From the NCBI GenBank assembly GCA_013399115.1, contig VXAA01004026.1, forward strand, positions 690,211-754,210: 64,000 nt of DNA, written 5' to 3'. The notes under the pieces are model-generated. The model was not told the origin of the DNA. It saw only the letters and a list, made by a program, of their open reading frames with translations, and searched no databases. Shown here piece after piece: positions 10,721-23,480 of the stretch. Positions within the stretch are counted from its first letter, which is position 1, and every line of letters starts with the position of its first letter. Origin of the DNA: Anseranas semipalmata. Its lineage: Eukaryota > Chordata > Aves > Anseriformes > Anseranatidae. The position numbers were made by a program, and so were the translations under genes.

Positions 10721-12842
10721 AGACAAAAGGCTTTCCTGTACTTGGAAAGCATTTTAAAAGCTCCCTCTCACGGTCTGAGAGCTCACAAGCTTAGTAAACA
10801 GGCTTTGCTGAAGCTATTTAAAAACTTCCCTTGCCTGGTTTGAATACAGTGGCCCTGTTCAGGAAAGCAATGTTTTTTTTTCTGGAGATACATCCTGCCT
10901 TTGGAGGTGGTGAAATGCTTTCTGAGGAAAGATGTTTATAGCAGCCTGGCAGGGACGTCCTCCCCTCTCAGCACCAAGAAAGGATGCCCTGCGGGTGGCA
11001 CACGGTCGGCACTGATGGTTGGGGACAGAAGATGAGAAACCAGAGAGGGCAGTGGGATCCAGCGGTCACAGTGGGAATCCAGGCAGGGATCGAGCAGTGG
11101 GATTGTTACTGAGGGCCTCCAGGAAGGCTTTGGCTCCCTCGGTTGAAGGTGGCTGTGCACCTTGGTGTGTTTCCAGATGCATTTCTCTGGTGTCACGTAG
11201 GCTTACAGAGCTCATGTTTCCCTGGCCTGGGCTGTTCCCTCACACAGCACGCTCCCTCCGTGGTGCTAGGATGGTGGTCTTAGGTAGGTGTGTGGTGGGC
11301 CACCCTGAGGAACAGGGCCTGCTAGAAGAGCAACCCTCTCTCTGTGGGTTTTGGTGGAGTTACATGGCTGCACTGCAGAAAGGGCAGTGAAGAAATGTGA
11401 TCGAGTCCCAAGGAAGGGCTATAAGGAGCCCTGCCACCACATTCAGAGCCACAGCTTCAGGGTCTTCTGTGCTTCAGCCCTGCAGTCTCTAACCTGTGTT
11501 TGAACAGGACCAGAATGAAGACAGGACATATGTTGCAGCTAAAGATTTCCTGGGATTCCCAAGGTGGTTGTTGTGGGAAGCCAAGTGCTCTTAGGTTCTT
11601 TGGAAACTCCCAGATGTGCCTGTGATGGCAAGGGGCAGTTTCAAGCCTTCTTGGGCCTCACCCAAATGCCAACCAGCTACAAGTCAGCCTATTTCTTCTT
11701 CCAGTGATATTTTAACACTGGAGATTTTGTAGAAGGCACTTTGCCAGTTCTGTGCTAGTTCTTTCTGCAGATGGTAATTAGAGAAAGCAATGGTTTTAAC
11801 CATCCTATACACTCAGAATAACCTTTCCTGTATTCACCAAGCAATTTGGAAACTGGATAAAAAATCTTAGTAATGTTCAAGACAATGTAGCCTAGCAATG
11901 AAAGCTAACACACAACAAGGTAGTGCGGCTCTTGCTGTTCCACATGTTCTCCCTAAATACTCTCTAATTACTAGCAGCATAAAAATACCGTTTCCTCCTG
12001 GTTCTCATTTTGCTATCACCATGATTCACAGTATGACTGCGCCCACATCTGGATGTCTGGTGGTACGTATTACTCTGTGGTGGTAGTGGCCAGTGGCCAA
12101 AACCTGCTGTGGGAGGCACTGGTCACCCGGGCAGAGGCAACACCTACCCTGAAGAGCACATGACTGCAACGGAAGATTAAAATGGAAAGATAAAATGTTA
12201 AATTCCCAGCTGAATGCAGTCTGGATTAGAGAGGAGAGGCAGTAAGAATGACAAGGGCCAGTTGTTCACCCATGTTCACCTCTTCAGACCTGGCTGACAG
12301 GGTGATATCCTAGGCATCATCATGCAGCTGAGAGCATTTTTTAGCTGTAACTGTCTCTGGCAAAAAGGGTGGTGAAGAACCAGCCAACAAGGATTTCATG
12401 GGATATTTAGGACAGATTTACACCCCTTCGCATTCTTTGAATGATACAAAGAAGATAAGGGCTACAATCTTTATCACAAAAATAATGTCGTTCCTGTTAG
12501 TTGCTCATAGTCTGCTCCAAAATTGTGGTTACCACTGTCTCTCTTGCCACACACTAAAGCCCCATAGTCACAAGATGCCTGATGACCACATGAGCTGAAA
12601 GCCTGAAGCCTCATTCTTGTTTTTTTTTACGTGGGAAGTCACTGGTCAGATCAAATGCAATCATTACTTCATGAGACACAAAAGCAAAGCTCTATCATCT
12701 ATGACTGTAATCTGTCTAGGGACGTATTTCACATTTCAGAGGTGTTAATCTCAAGATACTGGTTGACTTCCAACCCCAGTAATTAGCTCTCTGTCTTCAC
12801 AACTTCCTTCTATTTCAGAAATACAGCAGTTGCAATTTGAGT

Positions 12843-12845
<3 letters not shown>

Positions 12846-12875
<30 letters not shown>
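12846..12875. repeat. Poly-T tract, 30 bases
   Basis: This is an uninterrupted run of 30 T bases. It could be the A-tail of a minus-strand retrocopy, but I could not recognise any parent gene in the sequence to its right. Confidence 0.95.
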
Positions 12876-12881
<6 letters not shown>

Positions 12882-13354
12882 TGTTCTAAATTTGCTGTAT
12901 GGATCCACACTGTGGGGACCATGTAGATCTGGTTAGACAATTCTAACTAAATTATTTTCCCCATAAAAAAAAATGTCTTATTTTCCCTTTTTGGAGCTAT
13001 TTTTTCCTGATAAAGTATACACATGCCAGGGAAAGTGGGGGGAGGTTAGCACTTTCTGATCTGAAGATCAGGCCGCTCTTAGATGAAAGAATTCCAGGTT
13101 CAGGTTCATTTAATACTTGATCACCAGACAAATAGCTAATCTTTTATCATGTCCTTTTAGAAAAACAAAAACCAAACCAGACAAAACCTAGAAAGGCCTT
13201 GGTGTTGACCTACAAAAAGAATGAAAAAACTCTAAAATCTCATCTGTTTTCATCAGATGGCATGAAAAATATTTTACATCCCCCTCAACCAGTAGGTTTC
13301 ATATGAGAAGCAATAGCTTTCAGTGGGGCTGAACTTCCCCTTAGCAGCCCGTCC

Positions 13355-13830
13355 CCTTAGAATCAGGGTCTTTTAGGTTGGAAGAGACCTTGGGAAGTAG
13401 TCTTGTCCCTCCTCCCACTCAAAGTGTACAACTGAGATCAGGTGCCTCAGGATCTTGTCCTGTCGAGTTTTGAATGTCTGGTAGGATGGAAATGACACAG
13501 CTTCTCCGGGCAGCCTGTTCTTGGGTATAACTATGTCCATGCTGAAAATTATCTTCCTAACATCTGAACAGAACTTCCCTTTCTGCAGTTTGTGCCCATT
13601 CTTTTCATCCTATCAGCACGCACCAGACAGAATAGTCTAGCACCCATTAGCGAGTTGTAGAGAGCAGAAAGATCTCCCCTTGGCCTTCTCTTCATAAGAC
13701 TGGACAAACCCAGCTCTGACTGCCTCTCTCATCATCCTGGTGAGCTTCTGCTGGACTTACTCTAGTTTGTCATTGAACTTCTTGAACTGGGGAACTGCAG
13801 ACTTGTTTTGAACAGATGATCAACTTATTT
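13355..13830 (-). mobile_element. Diverged CR1 LINE fragment
   Basis: The plus strand carries AGAATCAGGGTCTTTTAGGTTGGAAGAGACC-like sequence (reverse complement of a CR1 3' end). Degraded ORF2 text follows, such as 'cagcttctccgggcagcctgttc' near 13500 and 'tctcatcatcctggtgagcttctgctg' near 13730. The copy is old, and its distal boundary is uncertain. Confidence 0.8.
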
Positions 13831-16800
13831 CACAGCTGATTCATTCCTAACACTGAATTGGACAGCAGGAGGGGGATGGAAAAATCACACTTGAAGAGGG
13901 AAGTCTTTTTGCAAAGAAACTGAAGAAAACTTACTGAGAAAGCTCAGGGGACCTTTACCACTCCAAAAGGGCAGACAAGGCTTTGGGTGACACTGTTAGT
14001 TGTCTTCCAAGGATAAAACATCCACTTTTGAAGAAGGGGCTTTTGTGCTAGAGGACTAGCTGCAGGCATCTGACACAGGTTTGGATGGTGGAAAGCCCTG
14101 CATGTCAGAAAAGACACAGATAAAGAAGCTCATGTGCAGAACGGGTCAAACACACTGAGGTCAATGCACCTCGACTGCTGTCACTGCCCAACTGGATCAC
14201 ATCAGAAGAATTATCCAGGAATTGAAGGTTCCCAGCGGGTGCTGTTTTTGAGATGGTCTAGACTCTAGAAACTAGAATTTCTGTTGTGTTTCTGTTTAGG
14301 CAGTGAGAAGACCTTAGTGACAGCTTTCCAACAACCAAACTTGGGGAACTACTCAAGGTCTTAGGAGGCAGGAAAAGGCAATAGAAAACAAGTTCACAGA
14401 AGAGCTATTTTGAGCAAAAAAGTCTGTATCTTCCCACACAGCAACTGCAACTGTTGAAGCTACTCAGTTGTCTGCTAAGTTGCTTTGGCTATCTGAATGA
14501 AGATGGGTGTTATCTGAGGAAGGGAAGTTTGAGCAAAAATAGCAGGAAGCACTGTCTAGAAAGTCTTTTTTTTTTGAATAGCTCAATTGTAAAGCATGGA
14601 CACATGGCAACAGTGGGAGAACAAACCCCACTGGACAGACATTAGATGCAGTGCTTGAGGCATTACTAGAATGCACTCAAGGAATGATGGCAATATGGCT
14701 AGTCATAAAAGCCCATATAGAATGAAAGCTTTGTAAAATTTGGCTTTGCTGTAGGTTCCAATGGATGTATCTTAAGGTGGAAAATAATTTCTTGCTGTTG
14801 CCATTGAGTTTACAACGCATATTGGGACAGAGAGACCTGAGGGAGTCATGGCATGCTGTGATCTTCCTCTGTGATGACCATCCTCATAACAAACCATGTA
14901 CTTGAGGGCTGGATGGTGCGAGTGATGGTTATTATTTAATGCTATTGCAAACATTTTTGCGATGTTTTAAAAATATAAACTAAAAATGAATGGCATGCTT
15001 CAGAAGAAATCCCAAAGTTGATTGTAAATTAATGCCACAGACAGGAAACAGATCGAAGTAACTTTTGGAGGTGGAAAATGACAATGGTCAATACAGCATA
15101 GTGCTGTACACACACACCTTTAGAAGAATGGGGAACACTAAGGTCAGCTCAAATGGTCTGTGCTTTTCATTCTGTTTAGCATGAAAAGTGCCATGCCTTG
15201 TTAGGACCACTGCTCTCTACAGAAACGCCTTGCTGACTTCTGCAGATTATGGCTTAAACACCTGTAATGTCAGTTGGTATCTCTCCAGAAACCATTCGCT
15301 TCCTGGTGCACCTCTTATCAGAGATACAGAACAGCCGTTATTATTGCCGAGCCCCTGCCGGCAGCAATCTCAGCTCTAGCGTACGGGCAATACTTGGGCA
15401 ATGTCTGAACAAGGTTTGCGTGCTGTGGAGGAACAGGACACTTGTGCCATGTCCAACACAAACTGGTCCTGCTCTTAGCTGGGGAACACTAAGCTACACA
15501 TGATAAAGAAAATTGCTTCTCTTTGTAAAATGGTGAATCAGACATGTTACAATGATGGAACGATGTTGTTTGAAGGCAAGAACTAGGAGAACATGGAGAA
15601 ATGTGAAGTCAATGCTTAAGGCCGGGTACTGCTTTCAGTTAAACAAGTATTTAAATCTGGAGTAACCCCTTGAAGACTGAATCTATTCGCTTCCTATTTG
15701 CCTATTACTTTGATAGACTTGGCCACTGATTTTCCATGCTATACTTTCTTTTTCCTTGCTTCCTTTCTCAGCACACACCAGCCAGGCTTGCACTGGCTTA
15801 GTCTATTCACATCCATGTTTACATCCTTTCTGTATTTGACTTGCATTTTTCTTGAACATAATACAGTTCGCACATGAATACTATCTAGTCATAAAATCTT
15901 GTTTTTGCACACCCCACTGTCTCAGTGTTATAAAGCTCCCTTCATACCTGTTACATCTTTGTTTCCATAGTAACTGTAAAGCTTAAAAAAAAAGGGGGGG
16001 GGTGTCCTTAAAAAAAAGTTGAGCTTCAACAAGTGGCACGAAGCATTGGCGTGCATCGGTGAACTGCTGGGTTTCTAACACTACTTGTAACTGGTGGGCT
16101 GGACCCAGTGCCCCTCAGGTCAACAAGAGTCTTACTGATAAATAATCAACATCAGGTCAGTTTTATGGCAATATCCATGGACTGGCATCAGACCTGAGAA
16201 CAACGGAAAGTTTTCAGATGAGCCTGGCAGTCCAAGCAGTTTGGGAACCCCACAGCAGATCCTGCTGCCGGGGCTGACAGCGCATTGCCTGCGACCAGCA
16301 GGACTCAGTTCTGCTGCTCACGAGTTGAGGAGACGGATTACGGTGGGGCCACAGGAATTCTTACTATTTCACTTTATTTTACAATCTGAAAGCTCAATGA
16401 GAATTACTTTCACCCACAGCATTTATGCTGCATAGGTTTAGAAGCACACTGCAGGCATCCACCGATGGAGGAATTTGGGGTAACTCCATAAAAACTGTTT
16501 TGCCGTTAGCTAGAATAGGAGCCATTTCCTCTCAAGAACCCAGTACTTGCAAGGTCTCTGGTAGACTTTTGTAATGATAATCACATGCACATCAGCCTTT
16601 CTGAAACTACACTACCTTTGACTTGTAGAGTCTGTGCTGGCCTTTGTCCTTCATTGTTAGCGTGGGGATAAAAGATACCTGGTAGGTAAATTAAGAAAAC
16701 AGCACAGAATTTATGATTTCCTTTTTTAATATCCATGAAGTATACTTTGCAGGATAATATCATTTTCTCACAGAAAGACCTTCAGAGTAATATAAATGAT

Positions 16801-19800
16801 CGATAAACATGGAAAGTAGAGACAAGGTCACTGAAAACTCATAAGGCAGGGTGCTGTTAGAATGGGGTGAGGGAACTACGGAATTGAATTTTTATTTTAT
16901 TTTCTAAAGAATCTGAATTCATTATTCCCAGTGAGACAGTATTAATCCTTGTCTGAATCACATGACTTTTTACTTTGTGTAAATATAGAAAGAGGCATCT
17001 AGTCTAGTTCATTTACTTTCTGGTTTCCACTCAGCTCAGATGGCTAACCCACTCTCCCATCCCTATGGAGAGCTGGCTTTACCCTCATTTGCTTTCCAAC
17101 ATGCTACTCAGAAGAATTTTCCTGCTTTCAGGACTTGCTTTTCAAACCACCCCATTATTAAAACTCCAGGCTACCTTTATTTTTGCAATACAAAGAAAAC
17201 ACATGCAGAGTTTAAAGCTAAAGGTGTTGCAAGCAGAGCATTTTAATAAATATTTAATTTAACTCGACTTACCACTTACGGGTGAGTAGCCAAGTTCCAT
17301 GCATTAAGAATGATCTTGCACATCCTTTGCAAGCAGTTTTTACAAACACAAGCACTGCTGCTGAATTCCAGCACATTGGTACCTGCATCTGCAAGGACTG
17401 AGACAACAGGCTATAGACTTGCACTGTGCACATATTATGGCAATTTTTTCTTAAAATTGCTTAGGAAAGGATCGAGATCACTTGGCTGTAAAATCATCCC
17501 TTCTAAAACTTAAGTTTATTTTGATGATGCAGAGAGTTGAGCAGATCTAAACTGAAAGAGCTTTTGGAATGGCTCAGTCTGCTCATCAGTATAGTTCAAT
17601 CAAAGCATCGGCTCTATCATCTAGGCTTGCAAAAGCAGGCAAATATCTCATCTTAGGACTGGCTCATTAAAAAAAATATCAAACCCAGCAACCCAGCTTT
17701 GGTAGATCAAAGAGATCTGTCTTCAACATGGACTGTGCAGCAGGGTGGCTAAGGGACACACTTACAAAAATCTGCCTGACCTGTTGATTTGTAACTGCAA
17801 CAAAATTTGTTGGCTTACAACTTGTAACAACTCCTTGAAGAGTATTTGGTGATGAAAAAAACAGTTAATCAGGTAATCTTGTCTTTAGAAGAGGAATCTA
17901 TGCTTCTAATGGGGTTCTAAGAAGCTTATAGTCTGCCAGGGACAGCATTTAAGCAACGTAAGCCTACCATTCTCTTCCCCATTCACAGAGTAACTGTCAT
18001 TCAGGATTCCTGGCTTTTTGTGTTTCTACCATAAATTATACCCAGATATTTAAATTCACACAACTGCTAAGACAAAATCCACTGAATAAGTTACTTGTTC
18101 TGAGTTAGCTGCCCAGCTAAAGTATGGAAATACTTCTGATGAACTGATGAGCAGCTCATATCCAAAAATATTTTTCTGGACTGTGAATTGCTGGAGAATT
18201 GCCCACAATTCATACAGCTGGGAAGAGACAGTTTTGTTTATTGGACAGTACTGTCAACCTGTGCCAGATATCTGTGTGTACAGTGGGCCTCATGACAATG
18301 AGGATGGGCAATTCCATAGCCAAATGCTGGAGTAATGGTATTGCTTCAGTGGGGTTACTCTGGATTTACAGTGGGGAAAGTGAGGTTGGAAGCTGGACGA
18401 CTAATAAGGGGCCATTAAGTCCTCTTCTCAGCCTTTTTCTCCTCCCAAGAAAGACAAGGAAGCTAATAAAAATGATACTGGACTGAAAGCAAAGTGAAGT
18501 GGCTGTTGCAGACAGTTAACATTGCACACTGTTCTCATAAAGAACAGGGAGTTTCCACCTGGGAATTTCCCTCAAACTCTATGTTTATCCTCATGAAAGA
18601 CGAGCAAACCGCCAAGTAAGGGTATGAAAAGGATACAACTGCTCTAAAGGAAGACGAACCTTTGATCGCAGACAGAGAAAATTTTCTAAAATCAGAATTA
18701 TTAATATTTTTAAATGTAACAATCAAGAAGAGACAAATCACTTAGTGGTCAGCGTGGCCAGTGGAGGCTAAGACATAAACACCCAATGAGAGATATCGAG
18801 ATTGTTCACCCTTGACCCTTCCCCACGCCAGTGCAATGAAATCTGTGGTAAAGGACATTTTATAAAGCACAACACAAAAGAAAACAGAAACAACGAAGCT
18901 TACGCAGGAGCTCTAAGACTGCCTAACATACATTTCTTGTAGCTCTGAGAATGCTCTTTGGCCTGGCTGTTTCCATGCTAGACATGTCTCTCCGATGTTG
19001 CATGAAAAGCTCCACCAAAATCAAGGCAACGTCTCTAGGCAGCTTTTTGCAGCGCAGCAGCCCGACACACTGGCATTTTGCTCCCACAGTCCAACACCGG
19101 GCACAGTGGTGGTGCAAACAATCACAGACTGTTAGCTTTTAGTTGAAAGGAATGTTCTTTTAGTTAGGATAAACTTCTTAGTCAGACTTCTCAAATCATA
19201 AATATTAATAATTTTACCACCACACAATGAGGACTTTTCCAGCCAAAATAAAGCCTCATAAAGTACTACATCAGGACCTTGTGTTCACTTCACTCCTCCT
19301 CCCTCCTGTCTCCAAGTTATTTCTTGATCGCTTTTATTTTATTTTTTTTTTTTTCCTTGAGGTTTCCTGACCTCTTCTTTCTGGATAACCAAGAGATATG
19401 CTGGGCCACCAGCCCCTGCTCTGAGAACAAAGTGCTTGCCTCCTCCATGGCTGTGAGGATGTTTGCAACCAACCTCCACCACACAGGACCAGATGCTGGC
19501 AAGGGCCATATGAGAGCTGAATGAGACCTCTAAGATATGATCCTGGGTGAGTGCCTGGACTGGCAATCCAGGGAGCAGAATAAGTAAGACTTGGAAATGC
19601 TAGGGTAAAGAAAGAAGCCCCTTTTTAAAAATTAATCATCACCCCATGGAAGTTAGAATAACTGTGGGATTGGAGCACTCTGAGCAAAGTAGCTCCACAG
19701 CTAGTCCAAGGCATAGCTGGAGAGCACTCCCCTAGCTTCATGCACACACATATGCAACATCTGGCCTGACTTCTGAGGCTGGGTGCTGGATTTAGGACCT

Positions 19801-22800
19801 GGCCATCAAGTGCTGTCGTTAAATGATGTGCTAGGAATGGTGAAATGTCACTGAAGACTTTCCAAAGCTCTGATTCCGTAGCTCATACATCCTGTTGCTG
19901 CCAGACTTGTTTCCAGAATGAAAACTGATTCCCTGCTCAACAGGGAAATGTGAGCCCCTACAGCCACCAGAAAGAAGAAAGGGAAGTGCCTTGGTCACAA
20001 TCCTTCCTACTCTGCCTACTGTGAAGCCAAGCCAGAGGCACTGACCTCAAGAATGTGCTTCTTAAAAACTTTAGGAAACTCCAGACACCTGGCTCAGCTT
20101 CTGTATTTTAGTCTTCTTTCATTTCCATTACATCTAGCTGAAAACAGGCAGGTCTTCTGTACTTGGCCATGATACTGAAACTCAGTCATCTCTGGACACC
20201 AGCTGCTCTTGCCCACAGCCACCAAAACCAATGGGACTTCACACACTGGTGCAGGAGTCTCAGCTGGTGAGTGACAACAGAAGATCAGAGCTTTTGTCTG
20301 CAATCCAAGCATGCCTAAGAGTGCTAAGGAAATAATAGGAAACAACAATGAGGTTAATAAATGACATACCAAGGAATATATATTCTGTTGTCATTAGATT
20401 ATGCTTAGCATATATTGGGTACAATTAATACAAGTTGAGTAAATGATAGTAAAAAAGCCTGCAAGCTACCAGTTTTGTAGCTTTACACATATTAATGACA
20501 ACATTGCACAAAGATTTGTAAATTATACTGATTTTACTGGTGGGGAAGCAGAGGTTAAATAAGTTTTCTAAGGCCACACAGCAAGTAAGTGCTTGGATTT
20601 ATAACTCCCAAATCTGCCTTCTGCTCCATCCAGCAGGCCATGCTGACTCACTGTGGAATGCATATTTCCAGCAAACTCTTAAGGGACAAGAGAAATCCAA
20701 AGAACAAAAGGTACAGATAAAGCACTAATTCTAAGAAATAAATGTTTTCTGCCATTCAAAAACACGAGCCATAATCTAAGTTGTCACTCTCACCAGCATG
20801 TTAGCCAGAAATAGGAGTGCAAGAATAACACAAGGGGGATTGCTCTGACAGTGTTTTTAACAAAACTACAAGCCAGACACAACAACCTTATGTCATGAGA
20901 TTTTCAGAACAAAGAAAATTGAATATATCTGAGATTTCAAATGAAGTTTATTGAGATTTATCTCAAGATAGCTTTAAAATCCGGACAATCCAGAACCGTT
21001 CCCTTTCATGCAGATCCTGGCATCCACAAGACTGTAAGAAACCAGCAGTGATACTGCTATGCCACCTTCTAGAAGGCTATTCTGTTTCTATGCTACTGCT
21101 CTGTGTTACATATGGCTGCTCCTCAGTGATGGACCTATTTGTACATACTAGAACATTAAAAATAACAAACTTGTTTCAGGCAAATTAGCAATTTAAATAT
21201 TAATTTCTCCTAAAGATGAAATATTTTCAGAATCCTAAGAAAATTAAATGGAACAACATCTGACCCTCCAGTTTCAAAGACCTTTAAAGTCAGACAATAA
21301 CCAAGATGAGTGTGAAATAAAGTGCTGACTACGTGACAATACTATAACCAGACTGCCTGGCTTTGTAGTGGGAATAAAGGCTTCATTTCCATTCCATAAC
21401 GAGTTTCTAGCCATAAAAAGTCCATTTTCTTTTCTAGGTAAACAGAAGGGAGATGCCCGACCTGACACAGCTCTCTGCACAACCAGAATGGGCTTGCAGA
21501 GGCCCTAACGCAGAGAAGTTCAAGCTGTGAACAGCCTGCTCCGCATACCCTCCTCTGGCTGTATCCAATTTACACTTGCATAACTTAAGTCATGGAATAA
21601 ATCCCAACCTGGGATTGCTGGCAGATTCAAATTTAAGTACTGACAACAATCTCTCTTGCGCTTTGAGACTGAGATTCAAGGGACAAAAAAGTTTCTGCAA
21701 GCAAAAACCAGAAAGTAGAGAATAGAGAACTGAACTGCCCTATTTGAACTTGGCTTTGGTAAAGTCAAGCAGCTGAAAGAGCTCCTGATCCAATACCCAA
21801 ATATAAAAAATAGACAGGGAAATCACATATTCTGATACTTAATTTAGAACCTGACATTCTAAACTTACTCTGTGCGTCAAGTCAGAACCAGACACTACTT
21901 CTGCTACACATTAGCATTTCAGAAACACAGCCTTCCAAGTCCCAGTACAAATAAACATCTTAAATGATGTTACAAATAACTTTCCCAATAAAAATCTTAT
22001 CAGTTTTAGTCAAGAGGAAAAGCTCCAGTCCTGCGTATGCTTCTCGTTACAAAACTGGGAATGTTTTGCTCATTTCAAGAGCTCTGGTAAAATGACACTT
22101 AGATATCTATGTCTGGAAGAATGAAAATGAAAACATTTTTCCCCAAACTGTTCTTCTTGCCTGGAGCACATCCATGTCTGCCCAGTTTTCCCCAGAAACA
22201 TCTGCAGTTTCTAAGGAAGTTGCTAATCTCTCTCTCCAAATCTTTCCCTTTACTCTTTTTTATCCATTACTTTCAGCATTCTTCCTTCATGTGCCACAAA
22301 GTTGCATTGAACCTCAGATCCCACTTTTGCTTGCCTACAAAAAGCAAGACCAACCAATCAACCAAAAAAAAAAAAAACCAAAACAAAACAAAAAACCAAA
22401 CAAATAGGGGAAGTTACTTGCATAACATTTTTCATGAAGACAATATGCTCTATTTTGTGCACCAGCTGTTCTCACACATGGTTTGTGACCCCAGACTTGC
22501 CATACAGAGGTGACAGACCACACAGCACGGACTCCACCTCCTCTCCTCCCCACTGCTCCACCAGGTTGCATCCTTGTCTCCTCTGCGAAGTGCCAGGGCA
22601 CTGCTGAAAAGGCTGAGGCATGTTCATAACCTATAGTAAAAAAGCAATTGGTTCTACCAGCTCACTGACACTTGCTGGGAACTAGGAACTGCACAGGTCC
22701 CATCTCTTAACATCTGTTTTGGCCTCAGGAGACTAACTCTGTCCTATGCCAAAAATCTTGCAGTGGAAGGGGAGTATCTCCAATGGTTTATGTCCACTCT

Positions 22801-23098
22801 AGAAGGCTACTGCAGCATTCTCCATGTGCCCAGCATGAGCCTACATGGAGCCACAGCCAGAAGGGTGGTAAACCTGGGGCATCACTGTATGCTGTTCTTG
22901 TGACCTGTGCTGCTGCTGTAGACTAGAAAAGTTCAGAGGCTGCTACACCATTTTCCATGGAGCAGGGATTGGTCTCCATCCAGTACCACTATCCAGAGAG
23001 TCTCATAGGTGGTGCACAAAATCCTCATATCCACTGACCTAAATCAAGCTCAGCTTGTCCACAGGTCAGAATTCAGACATTTTCTGCTGAAAGCTGAG
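13831..23098. other. Intergenic tract, no gene recognised
   Basis: I see neither genes nor nameable repeats, apart from simple A, T or G runs (for example A then G runs near 15986-16002 and an A run at 22364-22377). Open frames of 60-134 codons lack recognisable domains or flanking splice sites. Confidence 0.5.
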
Positions 23099-23165
23099 CA
23101 CAGAATCATAGAATTATTTAGGTTGGAAAAGACCTTCAGGATCATCAAGTCCAACCATCAACCTG
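23099..23165 (-). mobile_element. CR1 3'-end remnant
   Basis: It reads CAGAATCATAGAATTATTTAGGTTGGAAAAGACCTTC-like, then 'atcatcaagtccaacc', which is the reverse complement of a CR1 3' UTR. Only the tail remains. Confidence 0.85.
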
Positions 23166-23324
23166 ATCAAGAAGTTTAATGGTGTTTTGTGTCTGTTGTT
23201 GGTACCTGTACTCATAGTAGAAAGATGTATTTATAGCTTCATCTAGATCTCTCTCTCTTGCTTACAATACCATTATTAAATCATGAGCAAGTTAGTAAAC
23301 TTTTGGAGAATGTTTCTTAAATAG

Positions 23325-23480
23325 AACAGAACATCTTGAGTTGAAAGGAACAAGGATCATTGAGTCCAACTCCTGGCTCCACAAAGGACTGCCTAAAAAT
23401 TAAAGCATATGTCTAAGAGCATTGTCCAGGTGCTTCTAACTCTGGCAGGCTTGGTGCCAGTGCCCACATATGACTTAGTG
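23325..23480 (-). mobile_element. Old CR1 3'-end fragment
   Basis: A degraded CR1 tail in reverse orientation ('gttgaaaggaacaaggatcattgagtccaactcctggctcc') is followed by the typical 'gcattgtccaggtgcttctaactctggcagg' text. It is more diverged than the neighbour at 23.1 kb. Confidence 0.75.

Larger units (their letters stand above)
6431..13354. other. Intergenic tract, no gene recognised
   Basis: I found no exon I could name on either strand. It contains a non-repetitive AT-rich stretch near 6960-7230, a small CpG-rich patch near 10580-10720 and a pure 30-base T run at 12846-12875. By human gene order the next gene to the left would be RNF19A on the minus strand, but no RING/IBR exon was seen here. 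Confidence 0.55.

Noticed and set aside
10131..10760. Solo LTR suspected from TGTTACGGGACTTCCC-like text and nearby GC-rich sequence
   Set aside because: I could not find paired TG...CA ends, a polyadenylation signal in the right place or a target duplication.
12846..12875. Poly-T as the A-tail of a processed pseudogene
   Set aside because: No sequence to the right in minus orientation resembles a known coding sequence, and no flanking duplication was found.
18923..19117. 64-codon minus-strand frame with Cys-rich start and KKLPRDVALILVELF
   Set aside because: It looked protein-like, but I could not match it to a family, the opposite strand is equally open, and no splice signals define an exon. 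A translated database search would settle it.
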